Assembly: GCA_017792445.1 (NCBI GenBank)
Contig: CP051232.1
Location: forward strand, 1,943,501 to 2,007,500
Length of the DNA stretch: 64,000 bases
Origin: Maritimibacter sp.
GTDB taxonomy: Bacteria; Pseudomonadota; Alphaproteobacteria; Rhodobacterales; Rhodobacteraceae
Direction of reading: 5' to 3'
Shown here: positions 35,498 to 43,209 of the stretch, one piece after another
Numbering within the stretch: position 1 is the first letter of the stretch
Layout: the number at the start of each line of letters is the position of its first letter
Made by a program: the position numbers and the translations under genes
The notes under the pieces: generated by a model
Told to the model about the DNA's origin: nothing
Seen by the model: only the letters and a program-made list of their open reading frames with translations
Database searches by the model: none

Positions 35498-35511
35498 GAC
35501 GCCGCGGCGTC
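35498..35511. promoter_or_regulatory. Perfect GC palindrome between the PBP gene and glnK
   Basis: GACGCCGCGGCGTC, a 14-bp perfect palindrome about 70 bases upstream of the PBP start and 190 upstream of glnK. Could be a regulator site; no known consensus matched with confidence. Confidence 0.3.
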
Positions 35512-35532
35512 AAAGCAACGTGTTTTTTGATC

Positions 35533-35576
35533 GCACATTTTTCGGGCGTTTTCTGAAAACAGTGCAAAAAATGTGC
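35533..35576. promoter_or_regulatory. Nested dyad upstream of glnK
   Basis: Outer 10-bp arms GCACATTTTT (35533-35542) and AAAAATGTGC (35567-35576) enclose an inner 6-bp dyad GTTTTC-T-GAAAAC (35548-35560). It is AT-rich in a GC-rich genome and 122 bases upstream of glnK. A nitrogen-responsive operator/enhancer or a structured leader are possible readings. Confidence 0.5.
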
Positions 35577-35698
35577 AACACGCCTGTTAAGAAGTCGTTA
35601 ATTCCCGTGCTTCGGATTGTAACGCCCGCGTGTGCATCGCTTTGTGAGCGGCGTGGAATCCTTGCAGGGACAACCTGCCAATCGGAAGGGTGAAGACA

Positions 35699-36037
35699 GT
35701 GAAACTCATCATTGCAGCAATCAAGCCGTTCAAGCTGGAGGAGGTGCGCGAAGCGCTCACCGCCATCGGCGTGCGCGGCATGATGGTAACTGAAATCAAG
35801 GGCTTCGGCTCGCAGTCGGGTCACACCGAGATCTACCGCGGCGCCGAATACGCCGTGAACTTCGTGCCGAAGGTGAAGCTCGAGATCGTCGTCCCGGCCT
35901 CGATGGCCGACCAGGTCGTTGAAACGATCCAGACCACCGCCAAGACCGACAAAATCGGCGACGGCAAGATCTTTGTTCTCGACGTGGCCAGCGCGATCCG
36001 CGTGCGCACGGGCGAAACCAACGAGGACGCGCTCTGA
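35699..36037 (+). CDS. glnK: Nitrogen regulatory PII protein GlnK
   Basis: A 112-residue PII trimer subunit that senses ATP/ADP, 2-oxoglutarate and, through uridylylation, glutamine, and controls AmtB and nitrogen regulators. The T-loop GHTEIYRGAEY carries Tyr51, the uridylylation site. The C-terminal signature DGKIFVLDVASAIRVRTGE is present. I start at the second GTG (35699), which gives the canonical MKLIIAAIKPFK and has GGAAGGG 8 bases upstream; a GTG at 35690 would add three residues. Twenty-six bases before amtB, so co-transcribed. Confidence 0.97.
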   Translation: MKLIIAAIKPFKLEEVREALTAIGVRGMMVTEIKGFGSQSGHTEIYRGAEYAVNFVPKVKLEIVVPASMADQVVETIQTTAKTDKIGDGKIFVLDVASAIRVRTGETNEDAL

Positions 36038-36063
36038 GCGCCGCACAGAGGGGAACTACGAAT

Positions 36064-37407
36064 ATGCAACTCAACAAGACTCTTCCCATCGCCGCTGCGC
36101 TGATCGCGCTGCCGGTGCTGGGCTTCGCCCAAGAGGCCGAAGAAGCCGTAGAGGCCGTCGCGCCGGGCTTCGACGAGATCGGTCCCTACATCATGACCAC
36201 CCTGCTGTTCATGATGGGCGGCTTCCTGGTGTTCTTCATGGCTGCTGGCTTTGCGATGCTCGAAGGCGGCCTTGTCCGCTCGAAGAACGTTGCGATGCAG
36301 ATGACCAAGAACATCGCTCTCTACTCGTTCGCGGCCATCATGTACTGGCTGATCGGCTTCAACCTGATGTACCCGGGCGATGGCTGGATCATGGCCGGCT
36401 GGGTTGGCCCGTTCTTCAGCACCACGGTGCTTGATCCGGTTGGTGTGGATGCCGCCGATGCCGCGCTCGACTATGCGTCGATCGGTTCGGACTTCTTCTT
36501 CCAGCTGGTGTTCGTTGCCGCCACCGCCTCGATCGTGTCGGGCGCTCTGGCCGAACGCATCAAGCTGTGGCCTTTCCTGTTCTTCGTCATCATCCTGACC
36601 GGCGTCATGTACCCGATCTCGGGCTCGTGGCAGTGGGGCGGCGGCTGGCTGTCCGAGATGGGCTTCTCCGACTTCGCCGGCTCGACGGTCGTGCACTCGG
36701 TCGGCGGCTGGGCTGCTCTGGCGGGCGCCATCGTTCTTGGCCCGCGTATCGGCAAGTACACCAGCAGCGGTCAAGTCCACCCGATGCCCGGTTCGAACCT
36801 GGCCCTGGCCACGCTTGGCACGTTCATCCTGTGGCTCGGCTGGTTCGGCTTCAACGGCGGTTCGCAGCTGGCGATGGGCACCGTTGGTGACGTGTCCGAC
36901 GTGTCGCGCATCTTCGCGAACACCAACATGGCCGCTGCGGCCGGTGCCGTTGCCGCGCTGATCCTGACGCAGGTGATGTACAAGAAGGTCGACCTGACCA
37001 TGGTGCTGAACGGCGCTCTGGCCGGCCTCGTGTCGATCACTGCCGAACCGCTGGCTCCGACGCTGTTCGGTTCGCTGTGGATCGGTGCTGTTGGCGGCGT
37101 GATCGTGGTCTTCGCGGTCCCGATGCTGGACAAGCTGAAAATCGACGACGTTGTCGGCGCCATCCCGGTCCACCTGTGTGCCGGTATCTGGGGCACCATC
37201 GCCGTGATCTTCTACGGCGAAGCCAGCCTCGGCACGCAGCTGACCGGCATCATCGCCTACGGTGTCTTCACCTTCGTGGTCAGCCTGGTGGTCTGGTTCA
37301 TCCTGAAAGCCATCATCGGCATCCGCGTCAGCGAAGAAGACGAGATCAACGGTCTGGATATGGCCGAGCTGGGTATGGAAGCATACCCCGAGTTCTCGAA
37401 AGGCTGA
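36064..37407 (+). CDS. amtB: Ammonium transporter AmtB
   Basis: A 447-residue Amt channel with a cleavable signal peptide (through ALIALPVLGFA) followed by 11 membrane segments. Signatures: FMAAGFAMLEGGLVRSKNV, DFAGSTVVHSVGGWAAL with the first pore His, FNGGSQLA, and VHLCAGIWGTIAVIFYG with the second pore His. Binding of GlnK to the cytoplasmic face should close the channel when ammonium is plentiful. Followed by a strong terminator. Classic glnK-amtB operon. Confidence 0.97.
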   Translation: MQLNKTLPIAAALIALPVLGFAQEAEEAVEAVAPGFDEIGPYIMTTLLFMMGGFLVFFMAAGFAMLEGGLVRSKNVAMQMTKNIALYSFAAIMYWLIGFNLMYPGDGWIMAGWVGPFFSTTVLDPVGVDAADAALDYASIGSDFFFQLVFVAATASIVSGALAERIKLWPFLFFVIILTGVMYPISGSWQWGGGWLSEMGFSDFAGSTVVHSVGGWAALAGAIVLGPRIGKYTSSGQVHPMPGSNLALATLGTFILWLGWFGFNGGSQLAMGTVGDVSDVSRIFANTNMAAAAGAVAALILTQVMYKKVDLTMVLNGALAGLVSITAEPLAPTLFGSLWIGAVGGVIVVFAVPMLDKLKIDDVVGAIPVHLCAGIWGTIAVIFYGEASLGTQLTGIIAYGVFTFVVSLVVWFILKAIIGIRVSEEDEINGLDMAELGMEAYPEFSKG

Positions 37408-37435
37408 CTTCCCTTCCTGTCAGTCTGAGACGACT

Positions 37436-37467
37436 GCCCGGGCGTACGCGCCCGGGCTTTTTCTTTT
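37436..37467 (+). terminator. Strong terminator of glnK-amtB
   Basis: A perfect 9-bp stem GCCCGGGCG/CGCCCGGGC closed by a TACG tetraloop and followed by TTTTTCTTTT. One of the clearest intrinsic terminators in the window. Confidence 0.95.
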
Positions 37468-37507
37468 GGGACGCCCGTGGGCGCGCAGGCCGGATCGGCA
37501 GCCGACG

Positions 37508-37894
37508 TCAGTCCTGCTGGCCGGGCACCCGCTTCGGCGCGCCGGTGGCCATGTCGGTGCCCATGTAGGGAAGACACGCCTGCTTCCACGCGGCGAATCC
37601 GCCTTCCATGTGCGTGACCGGCACCATGCCCTTGGCCGCACAGGCCGAGGCGATCCGGCCCGAGCGCGCGCTGGACCCGCAGTACAGCACCAGCCGCTTG
37701 CCCTGCTGCGACGGCAGCTTCTCGGAATCGAAGAACGGCATCGGCAGCAGCAGCGCGCCTTCGACGTGTTCCAGCATGTATTCCTGCGGCGTGCGCACGT
37801 CGATGAGGGCGATCTTGCCCTGCGAATATGCGTCCCAGACCTCCTGCGGCGTCCAGGTCTCGATGGTGCCGCCGTCGACGGTTTCGGTTTTCAT
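37508..37894 (-). CDS. Rhodanese-like domain protein
   Basis: A 128-residue single-domain rhodanese. The sulfur-carrying Cys72 sits in YCGSSARSGR, the active-site loop; IALIDVRTPQEYMLEHVEGAL is the usual N-terminal signature. Such proteins accept or pass sulfane sulfur (persulfide). It lies 24 bases downstream of the Blh-type persulfide dioxygenase gene on the same strand, so it is probably part of the same persulfide-responsive unit and may supply or receive persulfide from that enzyme. Confidence 0.93.
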   Translation of the reverse strand: MKTETVDGGTIETWTPQEVWDAYSQGKIALIDVRTPQEYMLEHVEGALLLPMPFFDSEKLPSQQGKRLVLYCGSSARSGRIASACAAKGMVPVTHMEGGFAAWKQACLPYMGTDMATGAPKRVPGQQD

Positions 37895-37918
37895 CTGTCG
37901 GTCCTTTCTGCGTTCGGG

Positions 37919-38815
37919 TCAGAGCTTGTTCGCCGGGATCTTGAAGTACGCGTTGCCATCCGCCTCTGCCGGCGGAAGACGCCCGCCGCGCAGGTTGACC
38001 TGCAGCGCGAACAGCATGCGGTCCGGCAGCGCCAGCGTCGCGTCTCGGTCGTCGCGCAGCTTGCAATACTCGGCCTTCGAGGTGCCGCCGCCGATGTGCT
38101 TGTTGTTCTCGCGGTGCTCGGCGACCGTCGCTTCCCATGCGGGGTCCTTGCGGTCTCCGACCGGCGGATAGTCGTGGCCGACGAACAGGCGGGTGTCGTC
38201 GGGCAACGACAGGATCGCCATCAGCGAGTCATACAGTTCGGCAGAGGATCCGCCGGGGAAGTCGGCGCGCGAGGTGCCGCTGTCGATATGCATGAATGTG
38301 TCGTGAACAAAGGCGGCGTCGCCGATCACGTAGGTGATCGAGCCCAGCGTGTGTCCGGGCGAAAGCATCACTTTCACCTCCAGATCGCCAAGCGTGAAGG
38401 TCTCGCCCTCCGCGAACAGGCGGTCAAAATCGCGGTCGGGATCGAAGGCACCGGGCGTGTGGTAGATGTCTTCCCACAGCTTCGCGATGTCGCGGACCTT
38501 CTCGCCGATGGCGGCAGGCGCGCCGGTCTGCTCTTTGAGCCAAGCCGAGGCCATCATGTGGTCCGCGTGGGGGTGGGTGTCGAGCACCCACTCGACGGTC
38601 AGCCCCTCGGACGTCACGAAATCGAGGATCTCGGCGGCGCTGTCGGTGCGGGTGCGGCCGTGGGACGGGTCGAAGTCGAGAACGACGTCGATCAGCGCGG
38701 CCTTCTTCGTAGCGTCGTCGATGGCGACATACTGGATGCTGCCCGAAGCTTCTTCATAGAACCCGACGACGCGGGGCGATTTCGGTCCCGAAGACGGGCT
38801 TTCTTTTCTGAACAT
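37919..38815 (-). CDS. blh: MBL-fold persulfide dioxygenase (Blh/ETHE1-like)
   Basis: A 298-residue metallo-beta-lactamase-fold protein of the Blh/ETHE1 group that oxidises glutathione persulfide to sulfite in sulfide detoxification. Metal ligands: THPHADH (residues 80-86), SPGHTLGS, and Asp in AAFVHDTFM; the later VGHDYPPVG supplies the last His. It is a mononuclear iron site in characterised relatives. A GGAGGG site precedes the ATG and an ATTC-N8-GAAT operator lies 30 bases upstream, implying control by a SqrR/BigR-type persulfide sensor. Followed by the rhodanese gene. Confidence 0.92.
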   Translation of the reverse strand: MFRKESPSSGPKSPRVVGFYEEASGSIQYVAIDDATKKAALIDVVLDFDPSHGRTRTDSAAEILDFVTSEGLTVEWVLDTHPHADHMMASAWLKEQTGAPAAIGEKVRDIAKLWEDIYHTPGAFDPDRDFDRLFAEGETFTLGDLEVKVMLSPGHTLGSITYVIGDAAFVHDTFMHIDSGTSRADFPGGSSAELYDSLMAILSLPDDTRLFVGHDYPPVGDRKDPAWEATVAEHRENNKHIGGGTSKAEYCKLRDDRDATLALPDRMLFALQVNLRGGRLPPAEADGNAYFKIPANKL

Positions 38816-38844
38816 GTTATCCCTCCGTAGACGGTTCGGAAGGA

Positions 38845-38870
38845 TACATATTCTTGACGCGGAATATGTA
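38845..38870 (-). promoter_or_regulatory. SqrR/BigR-type persulfide-responsive operator
   Basis: TACATATTC-N8-GAATATGTA: perfect 9-bp arms, 8-base spacer, 26 bp in all. The core ATTC-N8-GAAT equals the motif reported for the persulfide sensor SqrR in Rhodobacter. It lies 30 bases upstream of the persulfide dioxygenase ATG. No ArsR-type sensor gene is in the window. Confidence 0.85.
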
Positions 38871-38881
38871 AAGGGCCGGTG

Positions 38882-38932
38882 GAGGCAGGAATTTCCAGAA
38901 ATTCCTGCCTCGCACGATCTTCTAGAAGATCG
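38882..38932. repeat. Two adjacent perfect palindromes (30 bp hairpin plus 18 bp palindrome)
   Basis: First, 14-bp arms GAGGCAGGAATTTC and GAAATTCCTGCCTC around a CA loop (38882-38911). Three bases later comes the perfect palindrome CGATCTTCTAGAAGATCG (38915-38932). They fill the space between the aminotransferase stop (minus strand) and the persulfide operator. As RNA the first would be a very stable hairpin but has no U-tract. Could be a double terminator or an intergenic repeat element. Confidence 0.75.
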
Positions 38933-38944
38933 CGCCGCGCCGTT

Positions 38945-40132
38945 TTACGCCTTGTCGACCGCCGCGATGGCTTGCGCGAGGATCGGGACCGTCTTGGCGT
39001 TCAGACCGGCGATGTTGATGCGGCTGTCGCCGACCATGTAGATCGCGTGATCCTCGCGCAGCTTCTCGACCTGTTCCGGCGTCAGGCCAAGGCGGCTGAA
39101 CATCCCGCGGTGCTGGGCGATGAAGCCGAAGCGGTCCGAGCCGGTCAGCTTGCGCAGTTCGTCCGCCAACTGCTCGCGCAGTTTGAGCATGCCAAGGCGC
39201 ATCTCTTCCAGCTCTGCCATCCAGTCCGCCTTGAGCGCGTCGTCGGCAAGGATCATGCCCACCAGCCGCGCGCCATGGTCCGGCGGGAACGAATAGTTCT
39301 GCCGGTTCAGGTGGTTCAGCGTGCCCTGCGCGACAGCGGTTTTCGAGGCGTCCTCCTGGATCGCCATCAGAACGCCGGCCCGCTCGCGGTAGATGCCGAA
39401 GTTCTTCGAGCAGCTTGCGGCGACCAGCGACTCGGGACAGGTCGATACGACGTGGCGCACACCGGCGGCGTCCGCTTCCAGCCCATCGCCGAAGCCCTGA
39501 TAGGCGATGTCGATCATCGGGATCGCGCCCTTGGCGTTCAGGATCTCGGCGACCTTCTTGAACTCGGGCAGGGTCAGGTTGGCGCCGGTCGGGTTGTGGC
39601 AGCAGCCGTGCAGCAGAACCACGTCGCCCGCCTTCAAACCGTCGAGGTCGGCGATCATGCCGTTGAAGTCGACGGCGCAGGTCTCGTTGTCGAAATACCG
39701 GTATTCGCGCATGGTGATGCCCATGTGCTTGAGGATCGACACGTGGTTCGGCCACGTGGGGGCCGAGACCCAGACGGTCACGTCGGGGTTCGCCATCTGC
39801 ACAAGGTCGAAGGCCTGACGCACCGCGCCGGTGCCGCCCGGCGTCGCGGCGGCAGCCACGCGATCGGCGGCGACGGCATCGCCCAGCACAAGATCGCGCA
39901 TGCCGGCGGCGAAGGCCGGGTCACCGGCGAGGCCGGTGTAGGACTTGGTCGTCTCGGTTTCCCACAGCTGCTTTTCGGCGGCCTTGATGGCGCGCATCAC
40001 CGGTGTGACGCCCTCGGCATCCTTGTAGACGCCAACGCCAAGGTCGACCTTCTGCTCGCGCGGGTCGGCCTTGTACATCTCCATCAGCATCAGGATCTTG
40101 TCCTTCGGCTGGGCTTGCAGCTCTTTCAGCAT
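38945..40132 (-). CDS. Aspartate/aromatic amino acid aminotransferase (class I, AspC/TyrB type)
   Basis: A 395-residue fold-type I PLP aminotransferase of the AspC/TyrB subgroup. The PLP Lys243 is in ASCSKNFGIYRERAG; other hallmarks are KVDLGVGVYKDAEG, TTKSYTGLAGDP, GCCHNPTGANL, DIAYQGFGDG and the substrate Arg in the C-terminal GDSRINIAGL. It transaminates aspartate or aromatic amino acids; relatives also accept cysteine, giving 3-mercaptopyruvate. The gene starts 4 bases after the sseA stop, which supports that cysteine-linked role (inference). Confidence 0.95.
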   Translation of the reverse strand: MLKELQAQPKDKILMLMEMYKADPREQKVDLGVGVYKDAEGVTPVMRAIKAAEKQLWETETTKSYTGLAGDPAFAAGMRDLVLGDAVAADRVAAAATPGGTGAVRQAFDLVQMANPDVTVWVSAPTWPNHVSILKHMGITMREYRYFDNETCAVDFNGMIADLDGLKAGDVVLLHGCCHNPTGANLTLPEFKKVAEILNAKGAIPMIDIAYQGFGDGLEADAAGVRHVVSTCPESLVAASCSKNFGIYRERAGVLMAIQEDASKTAVAQGTLNHLNRQNYSFPPDHGARLVGMILADDALKADWMAELEEMRLGMLKLREQLADELRKLTGSDRFGFIAQHRGMFSRLGLTPEQVEKLREDHAIYMVGDSRINIAGLNAKTVPILAQAIAAVDKA

Positions 40133-40136
40133 GGAA

Positions 40137-40991
40137 TCACTCTCCGGTTTCGACCTTCAGGTCGCCATACATGCCCCATTCGGACCACGAGCCGTCGTAG
40201 ACGGCGTGGCGGTCATGGCCGATGCGTTCCAGCGCCAGGTCGATAATGGCGGCGGTCACGCCCGATCCGCAGGAGCTGATGACAGGTTTCGCAAGATCCA
40301 CGCCGGCGGCGTCGAAGACGCGGCGCAGGGCGTCGGGATCCTTCATCGTGCCGTCGTCGTTCATCAGCGTGGCGTAGTGTACGTTCTTCGAGTTCGGGAT
40401 GTGTCCCGAACGCAGCCCCTCGCGCGGTTCTGGCGCGTCGCCGCGGAACCGGGCGGGGCCGCGGGCATCGAGGATCTCGTGATCCATCAGCTTCGACGCG
40501 GCGGCCACCTGGGTCACGTCGCGAACAAGATGGTTCTGGAACGACACCGTGATGTGGCGGTCGCGCATGACGGGGGGCAGGTCCTCGGTCGGATGGCCCT
40601 CGGCGATCCACTTCGGCAGGCCGCCGTCCAGCACGGCCACGTCGGTCTTGCCCATCAGGCGCAGCATCCACCACACGCGGGGGGCCGAGAACATGCCAGC
40701 GCCGTCGTAGACCACGACCTGATGGCCGTCACCCACGCCCATCGCGCGCATGCGGCTGATGAATTTCTCGGCCGGCGGCATCATGTGCGGCAGCGATGAC
40801 CGGTGGTCGGACATCTCTTCGATGTCGAAATAGCGGGCGCCGGGGATGTGGGCCCTGTCGTATTCGGCCTTCCCGTCGCGGCCCGCGTCCGGCAGGTACC
40901 ACGAGGCGTCGAACACCCGCAGGTCGGGGTCGTTCAGGTGGGCGGCCAGCCAGTCGGTGGACACCAGCGTTTTTGGATCGTCGGACGCCAT
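40137..40991 (-). CDS. sseA: 3-mercaptopyruvate sulfurtransferase
   Basis: A 284-residue two-domain rhodanese. The C-terminal active loop SSCGSGVTA with Cys241 is the CGSGVT form specific to mercaptopyruvate sulfurtransferases rather than thiosulfate ones. The N-terminal domain is inactive (VYDGAGMFSAPR). It moves sulfur from 3-mercaptopyruvate to thiols, generating persulfide. Start at MASDDP, supported by GGGAGCGAG upstream. Immediately upstream of the aminotransferase gene, its probable 3-mercaptopyruvate supplier. Confidence 0.95.
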   Translation of the reverse strand: MASDDPKTLVSTDWLAAHLNDPDLRVFDASWYLPDAGRDGKAEYDRAHIPGARYFDIEEMSDHRSSLPHMMPPAEKFISRMRAMGVGDGHQVVVYDGAGMFSAPRVWWMLRLMGKTDVAVLDGGLPKWIAEGHPTEDLPPVMRDRHITVSFQNHLVRDVTQVAAASKLMDHEILDARGPARFRGDAPEPREGLRSGHIPNSKNVHYATLMNDDGTMKDPDALRRVFDAAGVDLAKPVISSCGSGVTAAIIDLALERIGHDRHAVYDGSWSEWGMYGDLKVETGE

Positions 40992-41056
40992 TTCTCGCTC
41001 CCTCGGCACGGACCCCGCTTGCCTAGCCCCGCGACGCGGTGCTGACAAGGGCGGGA

Positions 41057-41533
41057 CTAGCCGTGTTCTTTCAGGAGACGCTGCTTCTGGCGGTTCCAGT
41101 CGCGTTTGGCCGCCGTCTCGCGCTTGTCGGCGACCTTCTTGCCCTTGGCGATGCCGACCTTCATCTTCGCGATGCCGCGGTCGTTGAAGTACATCACCAG
41201 CGGTACAACGGTCATGCCCTTGCGCTGGGTTTCATTCCAGAGACGCGAAAGTTCCTTTTTCGACGCCAGCAGTTTGCGGCGGCGGCGTTCGTCGTGGCCG
41301 AAGGTCTTGGCCTGCGCGTAGGGCGCGATGTAGCTGTTCACCAGCCAAAGCTCGCCGTCGCTGACCTCGGCGTAGCTTTCGGCGATGTTGGCCGACCCCT
41401 CGCGCAGCGATTTGACCTCGGACCCTTCAAGCACGATGCCGACTTCCAGATCTTCCTCGATCGCATAGTCGAACCGCGCCCGCCGGTTCTCGGCGACGAC
41501 CTTGTAGTTGGTATTTTCCTTCGGCTTTGCCAT
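41057..41533 (-). CDS. smpB: SsrA-binding protein SmpB
   Basis: A 158-residue OB-fold partner of tmRNA in ribosome rescue (trans-translation). Signatures: [20 protein letters not shown] near the N-terminus, [29 protein letters not shown], the [14 protein letters not shown] helix, and the basic C-terminal tail [16 protein letters not shown] that fits the decoding site. The tmRNA gene is not in this window. It lies 65 bases upstream of sseA on the same strand. Confidence 0.97.
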   Translation of the reverse strand: MAKPKENTNYKVVAENRRARFDYAIEEDLEVGIVLEGSEVKSLREGSANIAESYAEVSDGELWLVNSYIAPYAQAKTFGHDERRRRKLLASKKELSRLWNETQRKGMTVVPLVMYFNDRGIAKMKVGIAKGKKVADKRETAAKRDWNRQKQRLLKEHG

Positions 41534-41651
41534 GGCCGACAGGAGATAGGGCGTTCAGGCCCTCAAGTCCAGTGGTCGGCGGCCTTCGGGCACCACTTGG
41601 TCGCAGCCCGGCAGGCTTGACCTTCGCCGGGATGAGGGACCAATACGGGCC

Positions 41652-42149
41652 ATGCTTCTTGAGATCCTGTACGGAACGGCCCTTATCCTTGTCACGACAC
41701 TGCTCGGGCTTGCGGCGATGCCGTTCTTTGACCGTCTGGCAGAACGCGCCACCGCGGACGAGGCGGTGCGGCACGGGCCCGGCTGGCTGATCCTTCAGGT
41801 CTGCTTTTCGGTCGTCTGGCTGCTGACGCTGATCCTGCTGTCGTGCTGGTTCTGGTCGCTGCTGCTGGTCCACCTCGATCTGTTCGAGACGGTGGACGAG
41901 GCGATGTACTTCTCGCTGGTGGCTTTCACGACCGTCGGGTTCGGCGACGTGGTCCTGCCGGAAGAGTGGGCGATCCTGTCGGGAATGCTGGCGATCAACG
42001 GGTTGTTCATGGCCGCGCTGCTGACCGGGGCTTTCGTGGATCTCGTGCGAAAGGTGCGGTCGGTTCAGGCGTTGATGCTGAAGCGCCGGCACGAAAGGCA
42101 GGCCGCGGAAAGCGCACGGCCGGCCCCGAAGGACCGGCCGGACGACTGA
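41652..42149 (+). CDS. Two-pore-helix potassium channel family protein
   Basis: A 165-residue inner-membrane protein. The K+ selectivity filter TTVGFGDV is at residues 93-100, flanked by membrane helices (about 45-75 and 105-130), with one extra N-terminal helix (1-25). This is the Ion_trans_2/KcsA-like pore. The C-terminal 35 residues are charged and cytoplasmic; no RCK/TrkA-N regulatory domain is present. Divergent from smpB, convergent with dapA. Confidence 0.9.
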   Translation: MLLEILYGTALILVTTLLGLAAMPFFDRLAERATADEAVRHGPGWLILQVCFSVVWLLTLILLSCWFWSLLLVHLDLFETVDEAMYFSLVAFTTVGFGDVVLPEEWAILSGMLAINGLFMAALLTGAFVDLVRKVRSVQALMLKRRHERQAAESARPAPKDRPDD

Positions 42150-42165
42150 CCCGTAAAGGGTGATC

Positions 42166-43044
42166 TCAGTTGATAAGACCCGCGTGGACCATCGCGTCGC
42201 GCATGAGCTGCTTGGTGCCGTCGGTCAGGTCGACCAGCGGAGAGCGGACGCTGTCGTTGCACATGCCCAGCACCGACAGGCCGAACTTGGCGCCGCACAG
42301 GCCGGGCTCGGTGAAGATCGCCTTGTGCAGCGGCATCAGCCGGTCCTGAATCGTCAGTGCGGTGGCGTAGTCTCCGGCAAGGCAGGCTTCCTGCAACTCG
42401 GCACACAGTTTCGGCGCCACGTTCGCGGTGACCGAGATGCAGCCGATGCCGCCCTGAGCGTTGAAGCCATGGGCCGTGGCGTCCTCGCCCGAGACCTGCA
42501 CGAAGTCGGGGCCGCAGGTGATCCGCTGCCACGACACGCGCGCCAGATCGCCGGTCGCGTCCTTCACGCCGACGATGCGCGGCAGCTTGGCCAGTTCGCC
42601 CATCGTGTCGGGCGACATGTCTACCGCCGAGCGGCCGGGGATGTTGTAGATGATGATCGGCAGTTCGCAACAGTCGTGGACCGCGCGGAAGTGCTCGTAC
42701 AGGCCGCGCTGGGTCGGCTTGTTGTAATAGGGCGTCACCACCAGCGCCGCGTCCGCGCCGACCGATTCCGCGTGGCGCATGAAGCGGATCGCTTCCTCGG
42801 TGTTGTTCGAGCCCGCGCCCGCCACGACCGGCACGCGTCCCGCGGCGGCTTTCACGACCTCTTCGACCACCATCTCGTGTTCCGAGTGGGTAAGGGTGGG
42901 GCTTTCGCCCGTGGTCCCGACCGGCACCAGCCCGTGGCTGCCTTGCTCGATCTGCCACTCGACGAGCCGTTTAAGCGCATCGAGATCCACCGAGCCGTCC
43001 TTTGCGAACGGCGTCACCAGTGCGGGGAGAGATCCCTTGATCAT
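42166..43044 (-). CDS. dapA: 4-hydroxy-tetrahydrodipicolinate synthase
   Basis: A 292-residue TIM-barrel class I aldolase condensing pyruvate with aspartate semialdehyde, the first committed step to meso-diaminopimelate and lysine. Schiff-base Lys161 (GVKDATGD), Tyr133 (IIYNIPGRS) and Thr44-Thr45 ([10 protein letters not shown]) are at the E. coli positions. Start: AGGAAAGG touches an ATG at 43053 but sits 9 bases before the ATG at 43044, so [13 protein letters not shown] is chosen. Divergent from slt. Confidence 0.97.
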   Translation of the reverse strand: MIKGSLPALVTPFAKDGSVDLDALKRLVEWQIEQGSHGLVPVGTTGESPTLTHSEHEMVVEEVVKAAAGRVPVVAGAGSNNTEEAIRFMRHAESVGADAALVVTPYYNKPTQRGLYEHFRAVHDCCELPIIIYNIPGRSAVDMSPDTMGELAKLPRIVGVKDATGDLARVSWQRITCGPDFVQVSGEDATAHGFNAQGGIGCISVTANVAPKLCAELQEACLAGDYATALTIQDRLMPLHKAIFTEPGLCGAKFGLSVLGMCNDSVRSPLVDLTDGTKQLMRDAMVHAGLIN

Positions 43045-43121
43045 GATGCGCATCCTTTCCTGTGTTCCATGATTGCGACCTTCCACTGAAACCGGCCGCA
43101 AAATTGCGCGGACCCTAGTGC

Positions 43122-43141
43122 CTTGGCATCGTGTTGCCAAG
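43122..43141. promoter_or_regulatory. Inverted repeat between dapA and slt
   Basis: CTTGGCA-TCGTGT-TGCCAAG, 7-bp arms with a 6-base spacer, followed on the plus strand by TTTGTGTGTTTTA. It lies between two divergent genes, so it may be a shared operator rather than a terminator. Confidence 0.35.
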
Positions 43142-43209
43142 TTTGTGTGTTTTACTAAGGCCCGCGGCCCGCTACCTTCTGGCCGCGAAAGCGTCAAGGG
43201 TACGAAATC

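Noticed and set aside
35561..35577. TGCA-N7-TGCA as an enteric-type NtrC site upstream of glnK
   Set aside because: Enteric sites have nine bases between the TGCA halves; seven here does not fit, and the bases are better explained as part of the larger nested dyad.
35654..35671. TGGAATCCTTGC upstream of glnK as a sigma-54 promoter
   Set aside because: GG-to-GC spacing is 7 rather than 10 bases, so it cannot be a sigma-54 promoter.
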